Shown in pieces: positions 24,258 through 32,934 of a DNA stretch of 64,000 nucleotides. The notes under the pieces were generated by a model. The model was given only the letters and a program-made list of their open reading frames with translations, did not search any database and was not told the origin of the DNA. The translations under genes and the position numbers were made by a program. Origin of the DNA: Acidovorax sp. 107 (GTDB lineage: Bacteria > Pseudomonadota > Gammaproteobacteria > Burkholderiales > Burkholderiaceae_C); contig NZ_QBTZ01000001.1 in the NCBI RefSeq assembly GCF_003058055.1, positions 2,234,501 to 2,298,500 on the forward strand, read 5' to 3'. Every line of letters starts with the position of its first letter. Within the stretch, counting starts at the first letter, position 1.

Positions 24258-26554
24258 CCTACACCGTGGCGGTGCGCGAGCTGTGCGAGTTCACCGCCAA
24301 GCAGGGTGACCTGGACTTGCGCTTCACGCCCGCGCCCACCGCGCTGGAGGGCATCGCAGGGCATGCGGTAGCTGCATCGCGCCGAGGCGCGCGCTACCGC
24401 GCTGAAGTTTCGCTGAGTGGCAGCTACCAAAGCCTGCGTGTGCGCGGCCGGGCCGATGGCTATGACCCTGCCCAACAGCGCATCGACGAGGTCAAAACCT
24501 TCAAAGGGCGGCTGGACCGCCAGCCCGCATCACACCGCCACCTGCACTGGGCGCAGGCCAAGGTGTATGGCTGGCTGCTGTGTGAGCAAGAGCAGCTGGA
24601 GCAGATCGACGTAGCGCTGGTGTACCTGGATGTGGGCACGCAGCAGGAGACGGTGTTTACCGAGCGCTGCAGCGCTGACGACCTGCGCCAGCACTTCGAG
24701 GCACAGTGCCAGCGCTTCATTGCCTGGGCCGAACAGCAGATGGACCACCGTGCCGCTCGCGATACGGCTCTGAATGCGCTGGCGTTTCCGTTTGGCGGCT
24801 TTCGCACGGGCCAGCGCCCACTGGCCGAGGCTGTGTACAAGGCCGCAGTGGCGGGCCGCTGCCTGCTGGCCCAAGCGCCCACAGGCATTGGCAAGACCAT
24901 GGGCACGCTGTTCCCGCTGCTCAAGGCCGCACCTGCGCAGCGCATCGACAAGGTGTTTTTTCTGGCCGCCAAAACCTCAGGCCGGCAGATGGCGCTGGAT
25001 GCGCTGGCGCGCCTGTCTGACAGCGCACCGGCGCTGCCACTGCGCGTGCTGGAACTGGTGGCGCGCGACAAGGCGTGTGAACACCCGGACAAGGCCTGCC
25101 ACGGCGAATCGTGCCCGCTGGCCCGGGGCTTCTACGACCGGCTGCCCGCCGCACGCGCAGCGGCGGTGGCCACCACCATGGAAGGGAAAAGCGTCCCCGC
25201 TTTGCTACTAGCCCGAGTGCGTGAGGTTGCCCTGCAGCACGAGGTCTGCCCTTACTACCTGAGCCAGGAGCTGGCCCGCTGGGCCGATGTGGTGGTGGGT
25301 GACTACAACTACTACTTTGACCTCGGCGGCCTGCTGCACGGCCTGGCCCAGGCCAACCAGTGGCGCACGGCGCTGCTGGTGGACGAAGCCCACAACCTGG
25401 TGGAGCGCGGCCGCAAGATGTTCACTGCCGAGTTGCACCCCGCCGCCCTGGCCCAGGCCCGCAGCAGCCCCACCGCTGCGCAGCACGCGCCCGTGAAGAA
25501 GGCGCTGGACAAGGTGCGCCGCGCCTGGGTGGCGCTGGACAAGGCGCACACCGCTCCCTACACGGTGCTCGAAGCCTTGCCGGACAAGCTGCTGGCCGCG
25601 CTGCAGCAGTGCACCACCACCCTCAACGAACATTTCACCGAGCACCCCACCGAGCCGGACGGTGCGTTGCAAACGTTCTACTTCGACGCCCTGCACCTGC
25701 AGCGCATGGCCGACCTGCTGGATGCGCATTCGATGGTGGACATCACCCAGGCCTCTGCCACCCACCACCGCACCTTCAAGCCCGGCGATTCCGTGGTCTG
25801 CATCCGCAACGTGGTGCCCGCACCCTTCCTGCAACCCCGGCTGGCCGCCGCGCACACCAGCACCTTGTTCTCGGCCACGCTGCAGCCCGCGCGCTACTAC
25901 GCCGATCTGCTGGGCCTGCCCGATAACCATGCGTGGGTAGATGTGGAGTCACCCTTTGCCGCGCACCAGCTGCAGGTGCAGGTGGCGCGCCACATCTCCA
26001 CACGCTACCCGCACCGCGCAGCGTCGCTGGCACCCATTGCGGCTCTGATGGCGCAGCAGTTTCGCGCGCGGCCCGGCAACTACCTGGCGTTCTTCAGCAG
26101 CTATGACTACCTGCAGCAGGCCGCCGCGCTGTTTGCGCAGCGGCACCCCGATGTGCCGCACTGGTGCCAGTCGCGTCGCATGCTGGAGGGTGAACAACGC
26201 GATTTTCTGGCCCGCTTCACCGACACCAGCCGGGGCATTGCCTTTGCGGTGCTGGGCGGCGCATTTGCCGAGGGCATCGACCTGCCGGGCAAGCGCCTCA
26301 TCGGCGCATTTCTGGCCACCTTGGGCCTGCCGCAGGTCAACCCCGTCAACGAGCAGATTCGCGAGCGCATGCAGGCGCTGTTTGGCGCGGGCTACGACTA
26401 CACCTACCTCTACCCCGGCCTGCAAAAGGTCGTGCAGGCCGCTGGCCGCGTGATCCGCACGCCCAGCGACGATGGCGCAGTGCATCTGATGGACGACCGG
26501 TTTGCGCAGGCGCAGGTGATTGCGTTGCTACCCGCCTGGTGGCAGGTGGAGTGA
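24254..26554 (+). CDS. Cas4-like nuclease fused to DinG/XPD-family FeS helicase
   Basis: A 766-residue two-part enzyme. Residues ~1-165 form a RecB/Cas4-type nuclease: His37, Asp68 (GRADGYD), Glu79 and Lys81 (DEVKTFKG), Gln101 and Tyr105 (QAKVYGW). The remainder is a superfamily 2 helicase: Walker A APTGIGKT at 208-215, DEAH at 377-380, and a C-terminal motif VVQAAGRVIRT. Four cysteines placed as in XPD/DinG FeS domains (Cys275, 282, 287, 332) should bind a 4Fe-4S cluster. It is thus predicted to unwind and cut DNA, in repair or possibly anti-phage defence. It overlaps the upstream nuclease gene by four bases. Both parts look intact. Confidence 0.88.
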   Translation: MTYTVAVRELCEFTAKQGDLDLRFTPAPTALEGIAGHAVAASRRGARYRAEVSLSGSYQSLRVRGRADGYDPAQQRIDEVKTFKGRLDRQPASHRHLHWAQAKVYGWLLCEQEQLEQIDVALVYLDVGTQQETVFTERCSADDLRQHFEAQCQRFIAWAEQQMDHRAARDTALNALAFPFGGFRTGQRPLAEAVYKAAVAGRCLLAQAPTGIGKTMGTLFPLLKAAPAQRIDKVFFLAAKTSGRQMALDALARLSDSAPALPLRVLELVARDKACEHPDKACHGESCPLARGFYDRLPAARAAAVATTMEGKSVPALLLARVREVALQHEVCPYYLSQELARWADVVVGDYNYYFDLGGLLHGLAQANQWRTALLVDEAHNLVERGRKMFTAELHPAALAQARSSPTAAQHAPVKKALDKVRRAWVALDKAHTAPYTVLEALPDKLLAALQQCTTTLNEHFTEHPTEPDGALQTFYFDALHLQRMADLLDAHSMVDITQASATHHRTFKPGDSVVCIRNVVPAPFLQPRLAAAHTSTLFSATLQPARYYADLLGLPDNHAWVDVESPFAAHQLQVQVARHISTRYPHRAASLAPIAALMAQQFRARPGNYLAFFSSYDYLQQAAALFAQRHPDVPHWCQSRRMLEGEQRDFLARFTDTSRGIAFAVLGGAFAEGIDLPGKRLIGAFLATLGLPQVNPVNEQIRERMQALFGAGYDYTYLYPGLQKVVQAAGRVIRTPSDDGAVHLMDDRFAQAQVIALLPAWWQVE

Positions 26555-26557
26555 GCC

Positions 26558-26593
26558 ACAAAAAAAGGCCGGTCACCCAGGGTGACCGGCCTT
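26558..26593 (-). terminator. Rho-independent terminator of tctBA
   Basis: A perfect stem GGCCGGTCACCC/GGGTGACCGGCC with a two-base loop; on the minus strand it is followed by a T run. It lies about 40 bases after the tctA stop. Confidence 0.85.
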
Positions 26594-26629
26594 GCAAAGC
26601 CGCCAAGGCGGCACACAGAGAGTCAAGCG

Positions 26630-28141
26630 TTAGCTCGCCGCAGGCGCTACCACCATCTCCTTGGCCCTGCCGCGCTGGCGGAAGAACACAAAGATCTGCC
26701 ACAGGACGAACGCAGCGATCAGGCTGATCAGCGTGCCGCTGATGGGGCGGTTGATGAACACCTCGAAGCTGCCGCGCGACAGCAGCATGGAGCGGCGGAA
26801 GTTCTCCTCCAGCATGGGGCCCAGGATGAAGCCCAGCATCAGCGGCGACGGGTCCATCTCCAGCCGCATGAACAGATAGCCCAGCGCACCAAACGCCACC
26901 GTGATGAACACGTCGTCGAGGTTGTTGTTGATGCTGTAAGTACCGATGCAGCAGAAGAACAGAATCGCCGGGAACAGCACGTTGTACGGAATCTTGAACA
27001 CCGACAGCCAGTAGCGCACCAGGGGCACGTTCAGCACCAGCAGGAAGCAGTTGCCGATCCACATGCTGGCCACCAGACCCCAGAACAGTTCGGGGTGACC
27101 GGCGATCATGTTGGGGCCGGGCTGGATGCCCTTGATGATGAACGCGGCCATCATCAGCGCCATCACGGCGTTCTCGGGGATGCCGATGCTCATCAGCGGG
27201 ATGAAGCTGGTGCGTGCAGCCGCTTCGTCCGCTGCAGCCTGGCCTGCCACGCCTTCGATGCAGCCAGTACCGATCTCGTGCTTGTACTTGCTGACCTTCT
27301 TGTCCAGCGCGTAGGCCGCAAACTGGGCAATCACGGGGCCGCCGCCGGGCAGGATGCCCAGGATGGAGCCCACCACGCTGCCACGCAGGGCACTCGGGAT
27401 GATGCGCTTGAACTCGGGCCAGGTGGGCATGAGCTTGATCTTGCCGTTAAAGGGCGAGCGCTCTTCACGCGAGTCGAGGTTCTTGGCGATCTCGGCAATG
27501 CCGAAGCAGCCCAGCGCAATGCTCACAATGCCCACGCCGTCGGCCAGGAACGGAGCGTCCCAGGTGAAGCGGGCCAGGCCGCTGTTCACGTCGGTACCGA
27601 TGGAGCCCAGCAGCACACCCACCATGCACATGGCCAGGCCATTGAGCAGACTGCCGGTGGTCACAAAGCTCACGCACACAAAGCCCACCAGCATCAGCGC
27701 GCAGTAGTCGGCAGGGCCGAACAAAAAGGCCACCTCGCCCAGGCTGGGCGCCAGGAACGCCAGCACCACAATGGCCACTGTGCCCCCGATGAAGCTGGAG
27801 AACCCGGCGGTGAACAGAGCCAGCCCCGTTTTCCCTTTCAACGTCATCGCATACCCGTCGATACACGCCACGATACTGCTCGCGTGCGGAATCTTCATGG
27901 TGATGGCGCTCACGCTGTCGCCGTATTGCGCACCGTAGTAGATACCGGCCAGCATGATGAGTGCGCCGGTGGTGTCGATCGAATAAGTCAGCGGCAGCAG
28001 CAGGCTGATGGTGGCCAGCGGGCCCAGGCCCGGCAGCAGGCCCACCAGAGTGCCCACGGTGCAGCCCAGGGCGCAGAACATCAGGTTCTGCAAAGTCAGC
28101 GCGTGGCTGAAGCCAAACGCAAGGTTGTTCAAGACTTCCAT
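26630..28141 (-). CDS. tctA: Tripartite tricarboxylate transporter large permease TctA
   Basis: A 503-residue inner-membrane protein with about 11-12 hydrophobic segments; it forms the transport channel of a TTT-family carboxylate importer. The conserved glycine-rich motif GLLPGLGPLATISLLLPLTY near residues 34-53 and its second copy ILGILPGGGPVIAQF around residue 260 are both intact, as is GVAGQAAADEAAARTSFIPL. The gene follows tctB by 10 bases and ends before a strong terminator. A TctC receptor is missing here; the orphan Bug receptors elsewhere in the window may feed it. Confidence 0.95.
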   Translation of the reverse strand: MEVLNNLAFGFSHALTLQNLMFCALGCTVGTLVGLLPGLGPLATISLLLPLTYSIDTTGALIMLAGIYYGAQYGDSVSAITMKIPHASSIVACIDGYAMTLKGKTGLALFTAGFSSFIGGTVAIVVLAFLAPSLGEVAFLFGPADYCALMLVGFVCVSFVTTGSLLNGLAMCMVGVLLGSIGTDVNSGLARFTWDAPFLADGVGIVSIALGCFGIAEIAKNLDSREERSPFNGKIKLMPTWPEFKRIIPSALRGSVVGSILGILPGGGPVIAQFAAYALDKKVSKYKHEIGTGCIEGVAGQAAADEAAARTSFIPLMSIGIPENAVMALMMAAFIIKGIQPGPNMIAGHPELFWGLVASMWIGNCFLLVLNVPLVRYWLSVFKIPYNVLFPAILFFCCIGTYSINNNLDDVFITVAFGALGYLFMRLEMDPSPLMLGFILGPMLEENFRRSMLLSRGSFEVFINRPISGTLISLIAAFVLWQIFVFFRQRGRAKEMVVAPAAS

Positions 28142-28151
28142 GGCGGAGACC

Positions 28152-28574
28152 TCAGTACAGCGGCAGGCTCACGCCCAGCAGCTTTTGGAATGCAAACGCG
28201 ATGCCGACCAGCACCGCAGCGATCTTCAGGTTGCGCTTCCACGAGTACGACGTACCCGCAAACCCCGAACAGAACACCAGAAAAACGATGCCCGCGATCA
28301 TGTTCACAAAGTGCGACAGCGCGGCAAAGCCGCACAGGCTGCCCAGGATGATGGCGATGTTGCGGACCTGAAAGTCCATGGGCACCGGCGCCACCAGGCG
28401 TGCACGCACCACGGTGATGACACCGATCACAAACAGCATGCAGCTGACGATGAATGGAAACATGCCCGGCCCTGCGCGGCCGAGCGTCCCTAGCGAATAG
28501 CCCATGGACGGCAGGCCGAAGCCCAGCGCCAGAGCCATGAGGGCAAAGCCTCTGAGTAGATTGCGGTTGATCAT
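28152..28574 (-). CDS. tctB: Tripartite tricarboxylate transporter small subunit TctB
   Basis: A 140-residue protein with four hydrophobic segments, as expected for the small permease of the TTT family (FALMALALGFGLPSMGYSLG, then GPGMFPFIVSCMLFVIG). The ATG at 28574 has GGAGAC ten bases upstream; the longer frame to 28709 is rejected because it crosses the probable promoter shared with tctD. It is divergent from the tctDE two-component genes, the standard arrangement for a regulated citrate-type importer. Confidence 0.92.
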   Translation of the reverse strand: MINRNLLRGFALMALALGFGLPSMGYSLGTLGRAGPGMFPFIVSCMLFVIGVITVVRARLVAPVPMDFQVRNIAIILGSLCGFAALSHFVNMIAGIVFLVFCSGFAGTSYSWKRNLKIAAVLVGIAFAFQKLLGVSLPLY

Positions 28575-28726
28575 GAAAAGGTTGTCTCCTGATAGGCTTG
28601 ACGACCCCCGCCGGCTGCGCAAATGGCGCGCAGGGCTGGGGTATGCTGACGAGCGGACTATCCCCATCGAACCTGATCGCAGGCTGATCTTGGCCATGCG
28701 TAATTTCACGTAGAACTCACATCTCC

Positions 28727-29425
28727 ATGCGCCTCCTCCTGGTGGAAGACGACCCCGTGCTCAGCCGCACCATGGCCCAGGGCCTCGAAAACGCGGGCCA
28801 CCGCGTCGAGTTGGCCCATACCGTGGAAGAGGCCCAGCACTGGTGGGCCGTACAGTCTTTCGATGCCGTGCTGCTGGACCTGAACCTGCCCCACGCCGCC
28901 CACGCGCGCAGCGGCCTGGGCAGCGGCCTCACTGCGCTGCGCAGCGCGCGCGCGCGCGGCGACCGCACCCCCGTGCTGGTGCTCAGCGCCCGCGACAGCA
29001 CCGAAGAGCGCATTGCCGGGCTGGACGCCGGTGCCGACGACTACCTGGGCAAGCCCTACGAGCTCAAAGAGGTGGAAGCCCGCCTGCGCGCCCTGCTGCG
29101 GCGCGCCAGCGGCACCGCCGACATCGTCACCGTGGGCCAGCTGGTGCTGGACCGCCAGGCGCGCCGCGTCAGCGTGGCGGAGCAACCGCTGGAGCTGCCC
29201 GCACGCGAATTCGACCTGCTGTGGGAGCTGATGACCCCACCCGGCCGTGTGCTGAGCAAGGGCGACTTGTCCTCGCGCCTGTCAGATGGCGGCGAGGTGG
29301 TCGGTGAGAACGCACTGGAAGCCTCGTTCTCCCGCCTGCGACGCAAGATTGCGGGCAGTGGCGCGACCATACGCACGCTGCGCGGGCTCGGTTACGTGCT
29401 AGAGGATGACGTTGGCCAGCCCTGA
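28727..29425 (+). CDS. tctD: Response regulator TctD (OmpR/PhoB type)
   Basis: A 232-residue response regulator. The receiver domain has the acidic pocket (Glu7, Asp8, Asp9), phospho-acceptor Asp51 (LLDLNLP), and the Lys of GKPYE. The C-terminal winged helix (ELPAREFDLLWELM, RLRRKIAGSGATIRTLRGLGYVL) is of the OmpR type. An insertion HAAHARSGLGSGL after the phosphorylation site is characteristic of TctD-like regulators. It faces tctBA across a gap of about 150 bases and overlaps tctE by 20 bases, so it probably activates tctBA when the kinase senses a tricarboxylate. Confidence 0.92.
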   Translation: MRLLLVEDDPVLSRTMAQGLENAGHRVELAHTVEEAQHWWAVQSFDAVLLDLNLPHAAHARSGLGSGLTALRSARARGDRTPVLVLSARDSTEERIAGLDAGADDYLGKPYELKEVEARLRALLRRASGTADIVTVGQLVLDRQARRVSVAEQPLELPAREFDLLWELMTPPGRVLSKGDLSSRLSDGGEVVGENALEASFSRLRRKIAGSGATIRTLRGLGYVLEDDVGQP

Positions 29426-30899
29426 ACCAGACCCCGCACCGCTGCACCAGCAGCCGCCCGACCTGCGCCAACGCATAGGCCGGCGCGTGCTGCTGTCGCT
29501 GGTGCTGATCTGGGGACTGGGCAGCACGGTGGTGCTGGGGGTGGGCAACCACTTTGTGGCCGAGGCGTTTGACCGCGCCTTGCTGGACGACGCCCACGCG
29601 CTGGCGGCCCACGTGCGCGGTGGCCAGACGGGAGGCTTGGCAAGCCCCCCCTTGCGGCTAGACCTCACCCCGCGCGAGGTGGGCCTGTTGCGCTTTGACC
29701 AGAGCGAAACTGTGTGGTTTGCGGTGTATGCCACCGACGGCAGTTTCATCGCTGGCGACTCGCACCTGGCGCCGGGCGTGGTGGCGGCGGGCGGCAGCCA
29801 CGCCTTTTCGCACCTCTCGCAGGACGGGCGCGAGATGCGGCGCGCCACCTTGCAGATCGCAGGGCCGCCGTCGTTCACCGTCGTCATCGCGCAGACCACG
29901 GCCGAGCGCACGCAGCTGCTGCGCCGGTTGCTGGTGTACTCGGGCCTGGCCCAGTTGTGGCTGCTGGTGGTGCTGGGATCATGGCTGCTGCGCGGCATAG
30001 AACGCGACCTGCATCCACTGGGGGCGTTGCAAGACGCCATGGACCAGCGCGACGCTGCCGACCTGCAACCCCTGCCGCCCACGCTGACGCAACAGGCCAG
30101 CACCAGCGACGTGCAACGCCTGGGCGTGGCCCTGGACGGCTTGCTGGCGCGGGTGCAGCAAAGCCTGCATGCGCAGCGTGAGTTTGCGGGCAACGTGGCG
30201 CACGAGCTGCGCACTCCGCTCGCAGGCATCCGCGCCCAGGCCGCCCACGCGCTGGCCCACAACGACCCGGCCGTCTGGCGCAGCGAAATCGAAGGCATCG
30301 CCCAAGCCGAACAGCGCGCCAGCCGCACCGTGGACCAGTTGCTGGCCCTGGCCCGCGCGGCCGAGGGCGGCATTGCGCTGACGTTGCAGCCGCTGGCCCT
30401 GCACACCCTGGTGCGCGACGTGCTGCTGCGCTACCTGCCCCGCGCCGACACTCTGGGGGTGGACCTGGGCGCCGAGGGCCTGGACCAGGCCGTGGTGGTG
30501 CGGGGCAACATCGCGCTGGTGGAAGGCATCCTGAACAATCTGCTGGACAACGCATTGCGCTACGGGCGCGGTACTACGCCACCCCGCATCACGGTGGCGC
30601 TGAGCACCGAGCCAGGCTTTGGCGTGCTGCGCGTGACCGACAACGGCCCCGGTGTGGACGCCGCGCTGGCGCAGCAGTTGCAGCAGCGCTGGGCGCAGGG
30701 CGACCAGGGCCAGCACCTGGGCCAGGGCGCGGGGCTGGGCTTGGCCATCGTGGCGCGGTATGTGCAATTGATGGAAGGGCGGCTGGAACTGGCAGCAGCC
30801 AGCGATGCAGCAGACGGCTCCGGCCTGGCGGCCAGCGTGCGGCTGCCTTTGGCACCCACAGCGCCTGCGCCGTCCAACACGGTCCACGCACCCCCATGA
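29406..30899 (+). CDS. tctE: Sensor histidine kinase TctE
   Basis: A 497-residue membrane sensor kinase. Transmembrane helices at ~28-48 and ~175-197 bracket a periplasmic sensor of about 125 residues. A HisKA domain follows with His266 (NVAHELRTPLAG), then the ATPase domain with NNLLDNALRYG, TDNGPGVD and the GQGAGLGLAIV glycine box. It shares a 20-base overlap with tctD. The ATGA at its stop starts the cysteine-cluster gene, so at least three genes form one transcript. Confidence 0.92.
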   Translation: MTLASPEPDPAPLHQQPPDLRQRIGRRVLLSLVLIWGLGSTVVLGVGNHFVAEAFDRALLDDAHALAAHVRGGQTGGLASPPLRLDLTPREVGLLRFDQSETVWFAVYATDGSFIAGDSHLAPGVVAAGGSHAFSHLSQDGREMRRATLQIAGPPSFTVVIAQTTAERTQLLRRLLVYSGLAQLWLLVVLGSWLLRGIERDLHPLGALQDAMDQRDAADLQPLPPTLTQQASTSDVQRLGVALDGLLARVQQSLHAQREFAGNVAHELRTPLAGIRAQAAHALAHNDPAVWRSEIEGIAQAEQRASRTVDQLLALARAAEGGIALTLQPLALHTLVRDVLLRYLPRADTLGVDLGAEGLDQAVVVRGNIALVEGILNNLLDNALRYGRGTTPPRITVALSTEPGFGVLRVTDNGPGVDAALAQQLQQRWAQGDQGQHLGQGAGLGLAIVARYVQLMEGRLELAAASDAADGSGLAASVRLPLAPTAPAPSNTVHAPP

Positions 30900-31693
30900 C
30901 GAGCCCGCCCTCCCCGGCGCTGACCGAAGCAGAACAAGCCGCCTTCCTGCAGTCCATCGCCCGCGTGCGCAGCGCCGCCGGGCGGGCACTGCGGGCGGCG
31001 CAGACCAACGCCACGCAGGGCGCGGCAGCCGATGGCACAGACGCCATCACCGCTGACGAGGCGACTACCGAAGCCACCGCCCAGGCTGCCGTCGATTTCA
31101 TCGCGCAACTGCACCAGGGCCTGGACGCGGTGGCCGAGCAAGCCCGCGCCACCGGCCCCCAGCTGGCGTGCCAGGCAGGCTGCGCCCACTGCTGCTACCT
31201 GCGCGTGGAAGCCACCGAGCCCGAGGTGCTGCACATTGCCCAGTACCTGCGCTCTCTGCCCGATGCGGACCAAGCCGCAACCACACGGCGCCTGCAACAG
31301 CATGGGGCTGCAGCAAGCGCGGCCAACCCCGCACAGCCCGGCCCACCCGCAGGCCCCACCCGCCAGCCCTGCAGCTTTCTCATTGATGATCGCTGCGCCA
31401 TCTACACCGTGCGCCCCGCCGCCTGCCGCAAAGCGCACTCCCTGTCGGCCACGCACTGCGCAGAGCAGTCGCCCACCATCCCGCAAAACCTGCGCCTGCT
31501 GGTGGACGCCGAAGCACTGATGGCCGGCACCGCCCTCGCCTACCGCGACCAACCCTTGCCCGCCCGCGCCCACGAACTCAATGCGGCGGTGTTGGCCGCG
31601 CTGGACGGCGCCGTTGCCACGCAGCCCAGCGCCCTGCTGCGCTGGTACCGGGGTGATGACGGCGCGCTGGCCATGCGCAGCACGCCGCCGTAA
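30896..31693 (+). CDS. YkgJ-type cysteine cluster protein
   Basis: A 265-residue protein with the zinc/iron-chelating cysteine pattern of the CxxCxxCC family: CQAGCAHCC around residues 91-99, then CSFLIDDRCAIYTVRPAACR further on. The N-terminal ~90 residues are alanine-rich and may be a coiled segment. The family is thought to bind metal, and its cell role is unknown. The ATG overlaps the stop of tctE (ATGA). Whether it belongs functionally to citrate sensing or is only carried along is not clear. Confidence 0.8.
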   Translation: MTSPPSPALTEAEQAAFLQSIARVRSAAGRALRAAQTNATQGAAADGTDAITADEATTEATAQAAVDFIAQLHQGLDAVAEQARATGPQLACQAGCAHCCYLRVEATEPEVLHIAQYLRSLPDADQAATTRRLQQHGAAASAANPAQPGPPAGPTRQPCSFLIDDRCAIYTVRPAACRKAHSLSATHCAEQSPTIPQNLRLLVDAEALMAGTALAYRDQPLPARAHELNAAVLAALDGAVATQPSALLRWYRGDDGALAMRSTPP

Positions 31694-31798
31694 AAGCCTG
31701 TGCGTCTTGATATCCATCAAGACCCACTGCGGCCACCAGCCCACAATGCAGCCTGACCGCACCGCCGAACATCCCGACGAACCACCGCCCCCCGCCTG

Positions 31799-32335
31799 AT
31801 GACCCAGCCACACCACTGCTCCCGTGCCTCCCTCCCCTTGGCAGCCGCTGCCGCCTTGGTGGCTGGCCTGGCAGGCTGCAGCAAGCCCGAAGCCAGCAGC
31901 CCTGCCACAACGGGCTTCGACGCCATCACCGCCGCCTGCACCCAGTTCCTAGCCGGGCGACAACCCCATGTACTCCCCGGCGCGGCGGGCGACTGGACCC
32001 TGACTGGCTACAGCCCCGCCCTGGTCCAGCCCGAAGTCACACGCACCGAATCCACCGTGACGCCTTATGTGGGCAAGCTCGTCATCAAGGACAACGAGGC
32101 CCAGGCCCACGCACCGACGCAAGCCGCTGCCCAGGCCATCACCCTCACCCCCGCGCACCTGCTGTCCAACCGCACGCACACCTTCGTCTACAGCTTCGAC
32201 GGCACGCATTGGCGCTGGCAGAACGGCCAGCGGCTGACGAAGATACCGGGGCAGAACGACCGGCTGGAGGCCATGACGCTGGCGGATGTGTCAGCAGCAG
32301 GGCCCAGGGGGTTTGCGGGCTGCCTGCCGCGGTGA
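31799..32335 (+). CDS. Small lipoprotein of unknown function
   Basis: A 178-residue protein with a lipoprotein signal: MTQPHHCSRASLPLAAAAAL, then lipobox LAGCSK (Cys27). The mature part has no domain I recognise; it holds a beta-rich stretch (THTFVYSFDGTHWRWQNG) and a C-terminal cysteine. The start overlaps the stop of a possible 17-codon frame (31746-31799). It lies 105 bases after the cysteine-cluster gene on the same strand and may share its transcript. Confidence 0.65.
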   Translation: MTQPHHCSRASLPLAAAAALVAGLAGCSKPEASSPATTGFDAITAACTQFLAGRQPHVLPGAAGDWTLTGYSPALVQPEVTRTESTVTPYVGKLVIKDNEAQAHAPTQAAAQAITLTPAHLLSNRTHTFVYSFDGTHWRWQNGQRLTKIPGQNDRLEAMTLADVSAAGPRGFAGCLPR

Positions 32336-32349
32336 GCCAGATCAAGATG

Positions 32350-32403
32350 CTCTTTTTTCGATAGCTGCCATGGCATGATTCACTAGCGCTTCAGGCTGTT
32401 TTC
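32350..32403. repeat. Intergenic repeat family 1, copy 2
   Basis: It contains TTTTTTCGATAGCTGCCATGG, then ATTCACTAGCGCTTCAGGC and TGTTTTCC. It lies in the 167-base gap between convergent genes. Confidence 0.7.
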
Positions 32404-32502
32404 CATCAAATTCCGCATCAATACAGCCCAGAGCAGCCTTGTGCAGCCTAGCGTGGCACGTCAGCCCTGAGAGCCGTCGCGCAGCCAAACCATTCACACC
32501 GC

Positions 32503-32934
32503 TCATTCCAGATCGGCATCCAGGCGGGCGATCAAGCCCTGCGCATCCACGGTGATGTCCAGGTTGCCGATCTCGTGACCAAAATCCCCCGTGAAGTCCA
32601 CCCGCACCCTCGCGCGCTGCGGCCCGAGGCGTTGCATCGACAGGAACCGGGTCACCGTCTGGTAGCCAACGAAGTACTGTTCGACATACCGGCGTATTCC
32701 GGCATGGCCATCAAAACGGTGGCCCGTGGAGGGGTCGTCGATCACGGCGTCGTGCGCAAAAAGGCCGAGCACCTGCTCCACCGCAAACGCATTCGTGGCG
32801 GCGATCAACGCATCGGCCACGCGGCGAAGGTGTTCGTGCGTGGGGTCCATCGCGCCAAGCCGCGTGCCTGCTGCACCGTCCCTGCTGGCTGGCGCGCTGT
32901 CGCTTTCTGCCAAAGGCTGACCCGGCTTGCTCAT
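32503..32934 (-). CDS. NTF2-like/SnoaL-type protein
   Basis: A 143-residue protein with the cone-shaped NTF2 fold: after an unstructured 28-residue leader come LRRVADALIAATNAFAVEQV, FAHDAVIDDPSTGHRFDGHA and repeated beta strands (RARVRVDFTGDFG). Members are isomerases, hydrolases or ligand binders. The ATG at 32934 overlaps the stop of the oxidoreductase gene (ATGA), which supports the longer start over Met29. It is probably co-translated with that oxidoreductase; no catalytic residues can be named. Confidence 0.75.
   Translation of the reverse strand: MSKPGQPLAESDSAPASRDGAAGTRLGAMDPTHEHLRRVADALIAATNAFAVEQVLGLFAHDAVIDDPSTGHRFDGHAGIRRYVEQYFVGYQTVTRFLSMQRLGPQRARVRVDFTGDFGHEIGNLDITVDAQGLIARLDADLE

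Noticed and set aside
26582..28351. Plus-strand open frame of 589 codons across tctA
   Set aside because: It is antisense to tctA and tctB, has low-complexity His/Gln/Ala composition and crosses a terminator.
28575..28709. Upstream extension of tctB
   Set aside because: It runs through the divergent tctBA/tctD promoter, and GGAGAC marks the later ATG.
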